Source: Parasitella parasitica
Taxonomy: Eukaryota; Mucoromycota; Mucoromycetes; Mucorales; Mucoraceae
NCBI GenBank assembly: GCA_025201805.1
Contig: MU619326.1
Span: forward strand, 7,543-71,542
Direction: 5' to 3'
Length of the DNA: 64,000 bases
Part shown: piece by piece, positions 49,449 through 63,131 of the stretch
Position numbering within the stretch: position 1 is the stretch's first letter
Layout of the letters: each line of letters opens with the position of its first letter
Notes under the pieces: generated by a model
What the model saw: the letters and a program-made list of their open reading frames with translations, nothing else
Database searches by the model: none
What the model was told of the DNA's origin: nothing
Program-made: the position numbers and the translations under genes

Positions 49449-51633
49449 ATGAACGTAGATACTTCGCCAAATTTAATGTAATTTAAATGCAGTAAAGTAT
49501 TGACGCGTTCAAATGTCTAATGTCCATTCCTTTCTAGTCGTGAAGAGTTTGAAGAGATTGACACAGCACTAAACAAACCAAAGCTAGAATTAAAAGAAAA
49601 TGTATCGCTATTAGACCGCGGAAAAGGTATCAGAAAACAGGTAAAAAGGACTCATTTAATCAGTGTCGTTGGTATCATTAATAACTTAGATGTAGTCAAG
49701 AGCAAATTCACTTTCACCTTCGATCCCAATCGGCAAAACCAACATGACTCGCGACCAAATCAAATATTGTGGAGCTATTATGAGAAACTTAAAGAAGCAC
49801 AGAGACGCTGTGCCTTTCTTACACCCTGTCGACTATATAAAATTAAACGTGCCTGATTATCCAAAAGTCATCAAATATCCCATGGACCTCAACACAGTAG
49901 ACCAAAAATTAAACTCTGGAGAGTACGGTAATGTCGAAGATTTCATAGGCGACATCAGATTGGTTTTCATGAACTGCTACAAATTCAACGGGCCTGAAGC
50001 TATGATTTCCATGCTGTGCCAGAACGTGGAAAATGCTTTCGAAAAAAGTCTAAGACAAATGCCGTCTTCCAACACTGTATGTATTTCGAAATAGAAATGG
50101 TTTTTGGTATTTAACGTATGGTTACAGGTCTCCACTCCTGCTAGATCTTTGTCTCCTTTATATAACGATGATGATCAAGAAAAAGTCAAGAGAAGAAAGA
50201 AGAATCCCAAACACAAGGCAGTTCAAGATGATTTAGTCACGGAGGCAGCATCGCTTCGCAACTCTGAAGAGGGAAGACCAAAAAGAGAAATTCATCCACC
50301 ACCTTCCAAAGACTATCCCGAGCCAATGACAAAGAGACGCAACCCCCGAAAGAATGACATTCGAATGAAGTACTGTACGCAAACGTTGCGTGAACTGAAG
50401 AAAAACAAATATAGAGACATCAACTATCCATTCCTGACTCCTGTGGATGTCGTTGCTCTTAATATTCCTGATTATGTGAACATTGTAAAACATCCCATGG
50501 ACCTGGCTACTATCGAAAGGAAACTCGCCGATGGTGATTATGATGAGCCTGAGCAATTCGAGCAAGACATTCGTTTGATGTTCAACAACTGCTACTTGTA
50601 CAACCCGCCTACATTGCCTGTTCACAAAATGGGTCGTGATTTAGAAAAAGTATTCGATGAAAAATGGGCACAAAAACCCGCTACTCGCTCACCTTCTCCC
50701 GTTCTTGATGAAGCAGGCGAAGATGATGAGGATATGTTGGATACAAATGATCTGGATGTGAATGATGGTGATGACTCTGATGAAGACGGTAAGTCAGTTG
50801 AAAAAAAAAAAAAAAAAAGGAGGGCCCGGGCAAGATATAGAGATACTCATACTTCTTGTTTTGGGTTCAAAACAGAACGAGACCAGAAAATTGCAGAACT
50901 TGAGCGTCATATTGCCACTATTGCTCAGCAAATTGCATCAATAAAAGCTCAAAAAAAGAAAAAACCAGAAAAGGTTGTTCGTCGTCAAAGTAAACCCGCC
51001 ATCAAGGAAAAGAAGCCTATTGTCAAAGAAAAGAGGAAGCGGGTGACAAAGAAGAGAGAGCCACAAATGTCTGCTAAACTACCCGCCAAACAAGTGGTCG
51101 AGGAGCTCCCTGAATTCACATTTGAACAGAAGAAGGATTTGAGCGAACAAATCAACGAGTTAACGGGTGATCGTTTGAACACTGTTGTTACTATTATTCA
51201 AAGTTCCATGCCTAATTTGAATGGAGTAAGTAAAGGGTTGCGGTTGGTTTGTATACCAAATATTTACTGATACATTTTTATGTAGCAAGGACAAGAGGAA
51301 ATTGTATTAGATATCGATTCACTTGATAGACGTACTCTGCACAGGTTGCATGAGTTTGTCACTGGTGAGAGCTTGGTGAATAATTCATCCTTGCCGTCAT
51401 CGAAAAGACCAAGAACTCACTACGCAGAAAGAGATACTGATCGTCAAATAAGGCAGCTTGAGAAGACATTACAAAAGTTCAAGTCTGGTAAGCTTCAGCC
51501 TTCCTTTTTTTTTAATCACTTCTGCATGATTGATCTCACGTATTTTACATTAGATAATGAGTCTTCCAGCGAAAGTGACTCTGATAGCTCTTCTGGCTCT
51601 GATTCTGATGATTCTGGAAGTAGCTCTGATTAG
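49449..51633 (+). CDS. BET-family double bromodomain protein (Bdf1-like)
   Basis: Exons 49449-49477, 49538-49640, 49696-50076, 50128-50788, 50876-51225, 51286-51487 and 51554-51633 give 601 aa. Bromodomain 1 (PFLHPVDYIKLNVPDYPKVI, YPMDLNTVDQKL, NCYKFNGPEA) and bromodomain 2 (PFLTPVDVVALNIPDYVNIV, HPMDLATIERKL, NCYLYNPPTLPVHKM) both keep the acetyl-lysine-binding Asn. A coiled-coil Lys-rich stretch leads to the NET domain (FTFEQKKDLSEQINELTGD, EIVLDIDSLDRRTLHRLHEF). The protein ends in a Ser/Asp-rich acidic tail. BET proteins read acetylated H4 and recruit transcription machinery. The intron 50789-50875 is 87 nt with no stop in frame, so its retention would add 29 residues. Confidence 0.94.
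50789..50875 (+). other. Stop-free in-frame intron (candidate retained intron) in the BET gene
   Basis: The donor GGTAAGTCAG and acceptor TTCAAAACAG are strong, and splicing links EDG to ERDQK with no frame change. Unspliced, the 87 nt encode a basic insert containing KKKKKRRARARYR. Confidence 0.6.
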
Positions 51634-52524
51634 ACGTAGATACCTTCAGTTTCCTTGTTTTGATTTAAATTTAATCTGTTGAAAAAAATTAATAAAATGT
51701 GCATATAAATCTACTCGATCTTTTTTTTATTTTTATGATTTTGTTGCCAATACTCTTGATGATAAAAGTTTGCACAGAAATATCAAGATATTTGGCTGAA
51801 AAAAGCTAAATAAACGATTTGTGATGAAGAGAGTATAGCATGCCCTAATAAAAATCCCCATTTTTAGCCGTACAATTGAGAAATGCCCAAACCATCGTTT
51901 TTTTCGTTTTATATGCTTGACCCAAAATGACAAGAGTCGCAACGAAATCAGTGCGGCAATTTGTATCTATTGAATGTGGGTTATGGTTTGGTGTGATTTA
52001 GGCGATGAAAATTGCCAAAAGCTATTGAAATGTCCCATCTAAAGCCCTGCTTTATGCCATTTTTGGTGAAACGGTTACATGTTGTATTACACTTTCCCAA
52101 AATCGAGCAGATTTGTTTGTTTACGTTAAAGTGCTTGTTCCTGAGTTATTTGTTAATGCTCGGTTTTCACGAGATGATGATCGAAGAAAGTTGCATGTGA
52201 TGCTTTTTTTTTATTAACAGATTAAGCAAAGGCAACATATTAACCTTGGTGTTGTATCATGCCTCTACTGGACTAAGACAAAAGGCGTTTTCACTGCTTT
52301 GATAATATTCAACTATATAGAAGACTAGTATCAGACATTATTTATTTAGCTGTATATATGTTACGTGTACTGAGCATTTTAGATAAATATTAGACATCTT
52401 CCAGCTTCTAAATGTGTCTTCACCAACTGCTTTACAGGGTAGTTACCGATATCCTCGGCTTGTATGTACTTGTCAAGAAAAGGCTAGCAAATTTTTATTT
52501 AGGATATGAAGAGAGAATATGTAT
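51634..52524. other. Intergenic stretch between convergent BET and EB1 genes
   Basis: The BET and EB1 genes end facing each other, about 890 bp apart. Nothing else is recognised. The short frames at 51733-51942 and 52012-52200 have no protein character. Confidence 0.4.
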
Positions 52525-53648
52525 CTAAAAGGTTTCATCATCATATTCTTCTTTTCCTTCTTCATCCTCAGGAGGGACTTCAAAGCCGTCTTCTGTGCTA
52601 TACAGAATAGATTGAATACCTTGTAAAATGGGGTAGGCTTCATGCTCTTCAGGTTTTCTTTGAGCCTCTGCACAGGTAGCGTCGATTTGCTCCATGTTTT
52701 CTTGAACATCAATCTCGATCTCTCTCAGTTTACCGAAATAAAAATCACGCTCCTTTTCAAGTCCATCCACGGTCAACTTGAGTTCGGCAATTTGCTTGTT
52801 CAAATCAATAATCATGGAAGCTGAGTGATTGTCCAATACACTAGCACGTCCACCTCTGCTAACACTGCGAGTGGCTACAGACAAAAGTCATTCAATATTT
52901 TAGCTGAATAAAACGCAAAACAAAAGTCAGGATCTCCCGACGTACCTGGGGTTTTGGTTGCTTTTTTGCCAGCAGAGCTTACACGACCACCATTTGCGGT
53001 TGTGGAAGATCGAGTTACTCCAGTGCTTAATCCTTGACTGCGACCCTTAGCATCGTATTCACCTCCAGGGTAATTTTGATCCCAAAACCTCTTTACCCAT
53101 TGCATGAATTCCAAGTTGTCTTGAAGCTTACACTTTGTGAGACGATCGACAGGTACAATCTAACACAGCATTGTTAGATTTTTTTTCTCCCCTATTGCTC
53201 TCTAGAATTGGTAATAAAATACCTTGTCAATTCTATATATTCGAAAATTGTTAGTATGGAATCAATGCATACACATGCCATGGCAACATACTTTTTTTTC
53301 TTGAATACGTCTTGCAAAACCTTGAAATTAGCAACGTATTGGTATTCTGCGTTTGCATCAAATTTGACCTTTTTTTTTAAAGGGATATCACCTGAAATCA
53401 GCAGTGGATCAATACGTGATTCAGCTCTTTACATTGTGTATAACTTTACCATAGATGGAATCAAAGATTTGGCAGTAAGCAATGCCTATTTATGATTCCC
53501 CCCTTTGATTTTAGTACTCTTACTCTGACCTGGCCTGACCTGACCTGGAATATTCAAAATTACCTGTTCCCGCTTGTTCTATTTTGGTGTAATTCAGCCC
53601 TAAAAGATCGTTCAGCCACGATAATAATTCAGTGCGAGATTCTCCCAT
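52525..53648 (-). CDS. BIM1: EB1/Bim1 microtubule plus-end tracking protein
   Basis: Exons on the minus strand: 53648-53564, 53485-53450, 53391-53292, 53232-53223, 53159-52946 and 52874-52525, giving 264 aa. The calponin-homology domain begins [20 protein letters not shown] and continues through [33 protein letters not shown] and [20 protein letters not shown] to [16 protein letters not shown] Ser/Gly/Thr linker follows, then the EB-homology coiled coil ([20 protein letters not shown]) and the C-terminal ETF. A terminal aromatic residue of this kind binds CAP-Gly domains, as with Bim1 and Bik1. The fourth exon is only 10 nt, coding part of KIDK. Confidence 0.95.
53223..53232 (-). other. 10-nt micro-exon of the EB1 gene
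   Basis: On the minus strand AATTGACAAG is flanked by an acceptor (ATATATAG) and a donor (GTATTTTA). It links phase 2 (AAA AAA AA) to phase 0 and restores K-I-D-K before IVPVDRL, a segment conserved in EB1. Without it the frame is lost. Confidence 0.8.
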
Positions 53649-53858
53649 TTTCTAAATAACCAAAAGGAAGCTACTAAAGGAAAAAAAATAAATAAAAAAT
53701 AAAGGGAAGAAGAAGGCAAGCGAGTTTTTATATAAATATTTTGGCAACAACACGTGTTTCTTTGCAACATACATCTCCCAGTGACGTTTTCTTATTGGGG
53801 GATGTTTAATGAGATTATATGTACAAGAGACAGAAAGGGGGAATATATGGATGTGCAA

Positions 53859-56395
<2,537 letters not shown>

Positions 56396-56659
56396 TTCTA
56401 CTTTCTATGTACAAAACGTGGAAGTGGTCTATGAACTGAATATCTCGTGTATTATATTTTTATTTTAGAAACAACGACTAAAAGGCAGCAGCAGCAGCAT
56501 CAGCATACAAGCTGATCTAGACGTCATCCATCATGGCCAGGAAAATCAAATATATTCATTATTGCAACTTCTTGATCCAACATTCCTCCTCTTTCGTTTT
56601 ATACATCTGTCCTTTTTTTTTTTTTTTTNNNNNNNNNNTTTTTTTAGTAATTCTGAGAA
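56396..56659. promoter_or_regulatory. Divergent promoter region of GCN5 and importin beta, with assembly gap
   Basis: The 264 bp between the two start codons hold a long T tract (about 56612-56646) interrupted by ten Ns at 56629-56638, so the true length is unknown. No TATA box is evident. Confidence 0.5.
56629..56638. other. Assembly gap (10 N)
   Basis: Ten Ns sit inside a T homopolymer. This is most likely a gap caused by failure to sequence or join across the tract. Confidence 0.98.
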
Positions 56660-59600
56660 ATGGAAGCTATTTTATATCAAACACTATCCACTGGTAATAT
56701 ATTTAGCCTGGATAAAACCCAATTGGCTCTATACATGTAACTAATGGATACGCATGCAATAGACGATAGCGAAAGAAACAATGCAGTTCAGCTTTTAAAA
56801 AGACATCAAAGTGAAAACTATGCAAGTAGTTTTTATACATATGCATTTAATTATGAAACTCATTGTAGAAATTAGCTGAACTATGCAATGATATTATGCC
56901 ACATTATTGCTAACAATCAATTGCAAGACAATATTCGCATGTCCGCAGGACTTGCTCTAAAAAATTCACTAACAAAATTTCGCACATTTGGGGGCATTTT
57001 GGCTGATAAGAGATCAAAGCAGGTTATCAAGTCAAATGTAGGATTGATACAAACGACTTTCGGCATATCTTTATGCTAAGCTTCGTTTAAAGATTTTACC
57101 GTTACTAGCTATTCAATCAAAAAATGTCGCAAATGTCATCAGCCAAGTAGTTGCTACCATGGCAACCATTGACATACCTTTGGGTGAAGGAGATGATATC
57201 ATAGCAACACTTGTGAAAATTATTACTCAAAGACATCAGCCGTCCAGCGTTAAGCAAGTAGCATTGCAGACAATAGGATATATTTGTGAATCAATGGTAT
57301 TTTTTTACTTCTACGATCAAGAATATGTGTGTACAAGTCGTCTAAGCAATCCTGATACAGGAACCACATTTGCTGTCAACAAATCAAAAAAATGCAATTT
57401 TGACAGCAATAATCGATGGATCGAGAAGAGAGCAACTAGAGTATGATATATGTTGTTAAAAACAAAAACAAAATGATTGCGCACTTAACTATGTGCCATT
57501 GTGGTAGTGTCCAGATCAAATTAGCGGCTGTCAAGTCCTTGTACAACTCGCTAACATTCGTCCACGACAATTTTGAGAATCATGTAAAACATTGTTGCTT
57601 AATTGTGTATGCAAGATACTTATGACATTTTTAAATACAATAGGTAGAGCGAGATTTCATCATCAAGGTAGTATGCGATGCTGCCACACCAAATTCTTGC
57701 TCGACTATCGAGCTGCAGGTTGCTGCTTACGAGTGTCTAAATAAAATAGTCTGCCTGTATTACGATAAGCTGGAGGACTACATGACAAGCACTTTGTATA
57801 ATGCAAGTAGACTTTTGCAATTTGTAGAAACTCTTGATTATAATTTATTTCATAGTTAACATTGAATGGCATGACTCGGATATCAGATCCCTCGATTGTG
57901 TTGAAATCTATTGAATTTTGGTCAACGATTTGTGATATCGAGATTACGAGGAAGAAAGAGGTATGAATTTGCATGTGCTTAAACGCTTGATGTTTCAATG
58001 GCTCAAAAAAAATTGATAAGAACACAATGCCTATGTTTGCTTTTACAGACAAGTTGATGATCCACATCTTACCAACACTATTGGAAATTCTTATAAAAGA
58101 GAAACATAGAGCAGACACACTCGAAAGCGATGAAGAGTGGGACATACACAAATCAGCTTCCAGCTGTTTATCCTTGGTCGCAAATTGTTGTAAAGAATCA
58201 ATTGTTCCTCAATTGATGCGATTTATTGAGAAGAACTTATTTGGCTCGAAGCAAACTGATTGGAATCAAAAGGAGGCAGCCATTATTGCTTTTGGTTCTA
58301 TTCTCAATGGCCTTTCAAAAATTAAGATGAAACCACTTGTCGAGCAAGTAAGCACACAATACATTTGGGGGCTCGAATGTTAAATCTAAACAATGGTCTG
58401 CAGATACTGCCTACAATATTAGATTGTATGAAGCATCCTAGTGCTCATGTCAGATTAGCAGCTTCCTGGGCACTTGTTGAAATCATCAAAGAGTCGTCTC
58501 AGGCTTTGAATCAGCCTAATGTACTATGCAATGTTATTCCTGCTATTACTTTAGGTTTGCGAGATGCACATCAAAGAATTAGTCATAATTCTTGCTTGGT
58601 ATACAGACATATATAGATAATTTACGTAAAACATCTAATGGAAACTAAATACAATGGAAATGTAGGCCATCATTCATTGCGCAGAGAAGACAAGGTTATT
58701 TCACAATAAAACGATGAGCACAGGCCCTCTTTCCGTATACACGCATGGTATTATTGTATGCTTGTTGGACATTACAGAGACATGTGATCTGCAAGATGAT
58801 ATCTTTATGGTGACGATATACGAAGCTATTTCAACGATCATCAAGCATTGTAAGGAAGATTGTGTTCATGTGGCCCAGCTTGTAACGGAGAGAGTCATTT
58901 CGAGATTAGAGATTTTATACTTGGCAGAAACAAACGTACGTAGGCAATTGTACTTCAAATTGTTTGTATGAGGCTGACCTATATAAACAATGGCAGATAT
59001 CATATACTTTTTCAATCAAAGATCTGATCCCCTTAAAGTCAAGTTTATTAGGCGTTCTTTTGGTGAGCGACATTATTTACGGGCGATGGAGCAATATCTC
59101 TTACTAACCAAAATGAAAAAAGAACTGCATATATAGACTTTCGGATAAAGTATCAGCGTATGCTCCTCATATTATGGAACTCTTTTTTTCTATTCTTTTG
59201 CTACTGCAAAAAGAGGACAATGCATCAATTGGTATTCTCTTGGAAGACATTTACCTTGTTGCCTCAGCCATGATCGTCGCTCTTGGGCCTCAATTCCATT
59301 GCTTTATAGAGAAACTAGTGCCACATATTTCAAAGATTATGGACATGGACTCGATCCATAATCAAGGCCACCGTCTTTGTTTAATAGGTGTTGGTATCAT
59401 CAGTGATCTGAGTTGTGCGCTGCCTAACACAATCAGAACCCATGCCGGCCTATTTCTGCAATTGCTGCTTAACACCCTAAATAACGAGGATTTACATAAA
59501 GATATAAAACCGGCAACTATTTCTTGCTTCGGAGACGTTGCTCAAGCTCTAGGTCCTGATGTTTTGCCTTACGCCAATGTTTTAATGATGATATTACAGC

Positions 59601-60164
59601 AAGCTGGTAATACACAAGCTAGTCGAAATGACAAGGAAATGGTAACGCATGTGGATGCGATTCGGGTGAGCATCATGGAAGCATTTGTTGGTATATTACA
59701 AGGATTATCACAAGAAACATGCACGCGAGATGCATTTTTACCTCATGTGCATAGCTTTATGCTGTTTGTGCATTGCCTTGCCAAAGACAGTAATCGTTCA
59801 GATGCGCTAAACCGAGCTATATTGGGTCTATTAGGGTAAGTTTACTTTTTCTTGTTTATTCGATTATTATTTAGACATTCTGCTGGGATTGTTGTAGAGA
59901 CGTTGCCAGAATCTATCAAGACCAGGTGCCAGCGTCCATGTTGGAGCTTGTGTTTCATGATTTAACAAATGAAAATTTGAAAAATGACATTTTCTTGTCA
60001 AGCCGAACACATGAAATGGCTCAATGGGCTGAAAAGGTAGATGCCATAAAGCATATCTTTTGTAATCCAACACTCACTTACAGCATATAGATAATCTCAT
60101 CTCGATTATTAAAAACTGTAAATTAACCCTCAATAAATATCAAGTTTATCTCAGATCTGCGTAG
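56660..60164 (+). CDS. KAP95: Importin subunit beta-1 (karyopherin Kap95)
   Basis: Fifteen exons: 56660-56693, 56763-56821, 56876-57037, 57081-57296, 57361-57440, 57508-57583, 57644-57802, 57856-57960, 58021-58347, 58404-58598, 58666-58935, 58997-59062, 59123-59835, 59898-60036 and 60084-60164. All phases agree and give 893 aa, near the family's 860-880. HEAT-repeat features: AVQLLKRHQSENY, IRMSAGLALKNSL, QTIGYICESM, NAILTAIIDGSRRE, VQIKLAAVKSLYNSL, EAAIIAFGSILNG, ATISCFGDVAQALG and ILGLLGDVARIY. The protein carries importin-alpha-bound cargo through nuclear pores. Introns 56822-56875 and 57803-57855 begin GCAAGT rather than GT. The sequence is clearly diverged from typical Kap95, so a paralogue is possible. 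The last intron (60037-60083) is the least certain; without it the protein ends at 60090. Confidence 0.88.
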
Positions 60165-60228
60165 TTCAAGTTACTAGCATTTCTTTTTTCTTTTTCCCTA
60201 TTGTTCTTTCTCGAGTCACTGTGAGCAA

Positions 60229-61919
60229 ATGTCGTTGAGCAAAGTAATCAAATTACCTTCGCTGTTACAGAAGCTAGAGGAAGGTGGATACGACACGCTG
60301 GATCAAGTTAAGAAAGAGTGTCTTTCTTCATTGGCAAAAGGTAGGTAGCTGCTACTCGAATTGCTTTAAAAGAAATTAAGAAAAAATAATCGAGAACTCG
60401 AGCTGAATAAAGAGGAAGTCAAAGCTGTCAGCAAATTTGGTGCTAAAGGTATTTATTTCAAGGGCTACAATCAACTCATGAGCCAACTCTTATACTAGGA
60501 GATAGTGCAGATAAAAAACAGATACATGGATCGCTTGCAATGGAAATAGAAAGCAGTTTCACGACGGCAGTAAGGAATTTCGATCGCATGTTAGTGTATG
60601 GCATATCTCCCAAAAAAATCACAGAAATATGTGGCGAATCTGGCACTGGAAAAACACAGTTATGGTAAACTGGATTGTGACAACAACAATTATGCAATAT
60701 AATAATGATTTTTAGCATGCAAATGGCCGTTACAATACAACTCTCGAAATCGCAAGGTGGATCAGAAGGAGAATGCGTTTATATTGACACAGAAGGATCT
60801 TTTAATCCATCGAGAATACAGAAAATAGCAGAAAGGCTTGACCTAAAAGACCCATTAAAGGGAATTCATGTTTTCAGAATCTTGAATTACACAGAATTCG
60901 TAGCCATCATCATGCAATTGACAGAAATATTGACAAATCGAACAAAAGTCAAACTAATCATCATTGATTCAATGGCATATCATCTTCGTGTCAACACATT
61001 GACTTTTAGAGGTCGAATCGATTTTCTGAATTTCGCAGGTTACCATTTGATTAAAATTGCAAAGGATTTGACTGTATCTGTAAGTGGTTTTGTTCGAGTA
61101 CCATCATTTTTAGAGCGTAACAATTGGGTTTTCTTGAATAGATTGTCGTTACAAATCATGTTACAACAGACGGGACAAGCGGCACATGGACACCATCACT
61201 AGGGAATGAATGGGGAAACTGGTGTGCAAATCGCCTGTTCCTGTTTCGAAAACGAGAATTTAGATTTGGGCATTTGTTTAAATCCGTTGAAGAAATAGAA
61301 AGAGAAGATTCAATGCAGTTTTGTATAAAGGTAAATGACAGCAGTATGCTAGCAATGCATATCTGATTGATGGTTCTTTCCAAAGGATAAAGGAGTATTT
61401 GATCCTGACAACGATCAAGTCTTAGTGGCATTTAAGAATGAAAATGCTGAACAGTTGTTATCCTCGCAAGATCGGTTTGGTTCTCTATTACAAGGAGATG
61501 AATTAGAAATTTTGGCTCTTGAAAAAGAACTGGAAAAAATTAAAAAGCAAGAAAATGTTTGCGGAAAGCGCTCCTTAGAAGATGCTGGTGAGATGAGAAG
61601 TTACATTGATGATTATTTAAACGAGCACTGCACAAAATCAACAAGATATGACGATCAGATACACATTTCTTCTCAACTAGCAACGGATGATCCCATTAAT
61701 GTAAATAGCCGCCCGATGAACGACCCGATGCCATCCAGCTTTCAACAAATCCCCAATGTAAATAATTCTAGTACAATACCCGGCTCTGACCATGATGATG
61801 ATATTGATGATAACGAGATTAAGAATGACAAAATGAGCGAGGAGCCAAATTTTTGGGCCAGTGATGGAGAAGAAGAACGGGACCTCGACTTTTTGGCCAA
61901 TATCCAAAGCTATTTCTGA
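60229..61919 (+). CDS. RAD51 paralogue, RAD51C-like, with acidic C-terminal extension
   Basis: Exons 60229-60340, 60395-60448, 60499-60664, 60716-61079, 61142-61330 and 61386-61919 give 472 aa. The N-terminal part has a helix-hairpin-helix-like segment (LLQKLEEGGYDTLDQV, ELNKEEVKAVSKFG). The RecA core carries Walker A GESGTGKTQLCMQMAV at about residues 105-120, CVYIDTEGSFNPSRI, Walker B KLIIIDSMAYHLRVN at about 190, then IVVTNHVTT and SLGNEWGNWCANRLFLFRKR. The spelling fits RAD51C best among paralogues, a member of complexes that load RAD51 and resolve recombination intermediates. About 150 residues follow the core, with a Lys/Glu helix (LALEKELEKIKKQ) and an acidic end (FWASDGEEERDLDF). The start codon is only 64 bp after the importin stop. 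Confidence 0.85.
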
Positions 61920-62076
61920 ATTATTGTTCAAGTCTTTTTACTACCAGTTGGTACCATCAGTTGGGTGGGTTACATATGTCACCAGTGATGCATGGATGAA
62001 GCGATATTTTCAATATTTTTTTTCTTTGAAGAGTGATATTGTATTTTATAAATAATGTGATAAAAAAACTTGACAT
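61920..62076. other. Short convergent 3' region
   Basis: The RAD51C-like and TRAP-alpha genes converge here with 157 bp between stops, so overlapping 3' UTRs are likely. Confidence 0.5.
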
Positions 62077-63131
62077 TTACTTGCGAGAAGATCTCTTCTT
62101 GATCTTGGGAGATGTCTTTTTGGGGCTGTTCAAATTAAGATGGTGCTCAGGAATCCATGATTGATCCAAAACCATCTCGCCCTTTTCGTCACGGTGAGTA
62201 GGACGTTCAGTAGACTCCTCAATTTTCTTTGTCTAATGAATTTATAAGCTATCACATCCCAACCCTCTTTATTATACACTACCTTCTTGGAATTCTTCTT
62301 AGTGTCTGCAAAGAAGGCTTCACGAATGATATAGGCAACACCACCAGCAGCAGCAAAGAGAACACCATATAGAACAAGACTACCAATTCAAATTCAGCCC
62401 TCAGATCTACCACTAAAAGCCTATACTTACAGTTGAGCATCAAACCAAGAACCCTCTGGGTCAGTAACAGTGATTGTTCCATTATAACCAACAACACGAG
62501 TGACAGTTTTCTGTAATAATACTTGTTAATCTCCCATTATGACAGGCGATCTGTGCGCTTCAATACTTACATCAACCAATAAATCAACAAAAACAGTTAG
62601 GCCATGTTCTCCAGGAGCATATTCAGAGTAAAAGTTGTAAGGAATTTGAAGGTTTTTACCAGCTTCAAGTGTCTTCCCATAACGAGTCGCTGTCAACTAG
62701 GTTTCATCAAACGCATTAAACGAAAAGAACCCGATATATCACAATATTATTCTACTTACATTACGAACAACCTTGGTATAATCATCAGCCTTGTATACTT
62801 GACCAGTAACAGCAAAGACGGTGTAAGGAGTCTTTTCCTTGTTGACAATGTCTAAAACTACCTTGTTGCGTTGACCATTGACAATCACTAACATAATACA
62901 TCATTATTTGCGCCACCTTGAGATAAACTATGCTCAACTTACGACCAAAAGGATTGTCGGGAAATTGGGCAGTAACTTCGATGTTTGTAGAAGTAGTTTC
63001 GCCAGATTGAGCAGAAACTAATGGGACGTGATTAGACTATATGATTGAGTCCCTACGCGTTTATGATTTATCTTACCGATACCAGCAACGAATGCCAAAC
63101 CAAGAGCCAAAAGAGATGAAATTCTAGCCAT
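62077..63131 (-). CDS. Translocon-associated protein subunit alpha (TRAP-alpha/SSR1)
   Basis: Exons on the minus strand: 63131-63077, 63017-62943, 62887-62760, 62696-62571, 62510-62431, 62379-62283 and 62232-62077, giving 238 aa. A signal peptide (ISSLLALGLAFVAGIVSAQS) precedes a luminal beta-sandwich domain (FPDNPFGLIVNGQRNKVVLD, EKTPYTVFAVTGQVY, TRYGKTLEAGKNLQIPYNFY, EHGLTVFVDLLVD, GYNGTITV). One membrane span follows (LLVLYGVLFAAAGGVAYIIR), then a Lys-rich cytosolic tail ending KKTSPKIKKRSSRK. TRAP-alpha sits beside Sec61 at the ER and assists insertion of some secretory proteins. The yeast relative is Irc22. The Asn in YNGT is a likely N-glycosylation site. Confidence 0.9.

Noticed and set aside
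53521-53550. Tandem CCTGACCTGG-like hexamers in EB1 intron 1
   Set aside because: Only about three short imperfect units within an intron; likely simple-sequence noise rather than a regulatory array.
56822-57440. Apparent frameshifts and stops in importin beta, suggesting a pseudogene
   Set aside because: Every break disappears when short introns, two of them GC-AG, are modelled. All 15 exon phases agree and the protein has the normal length.
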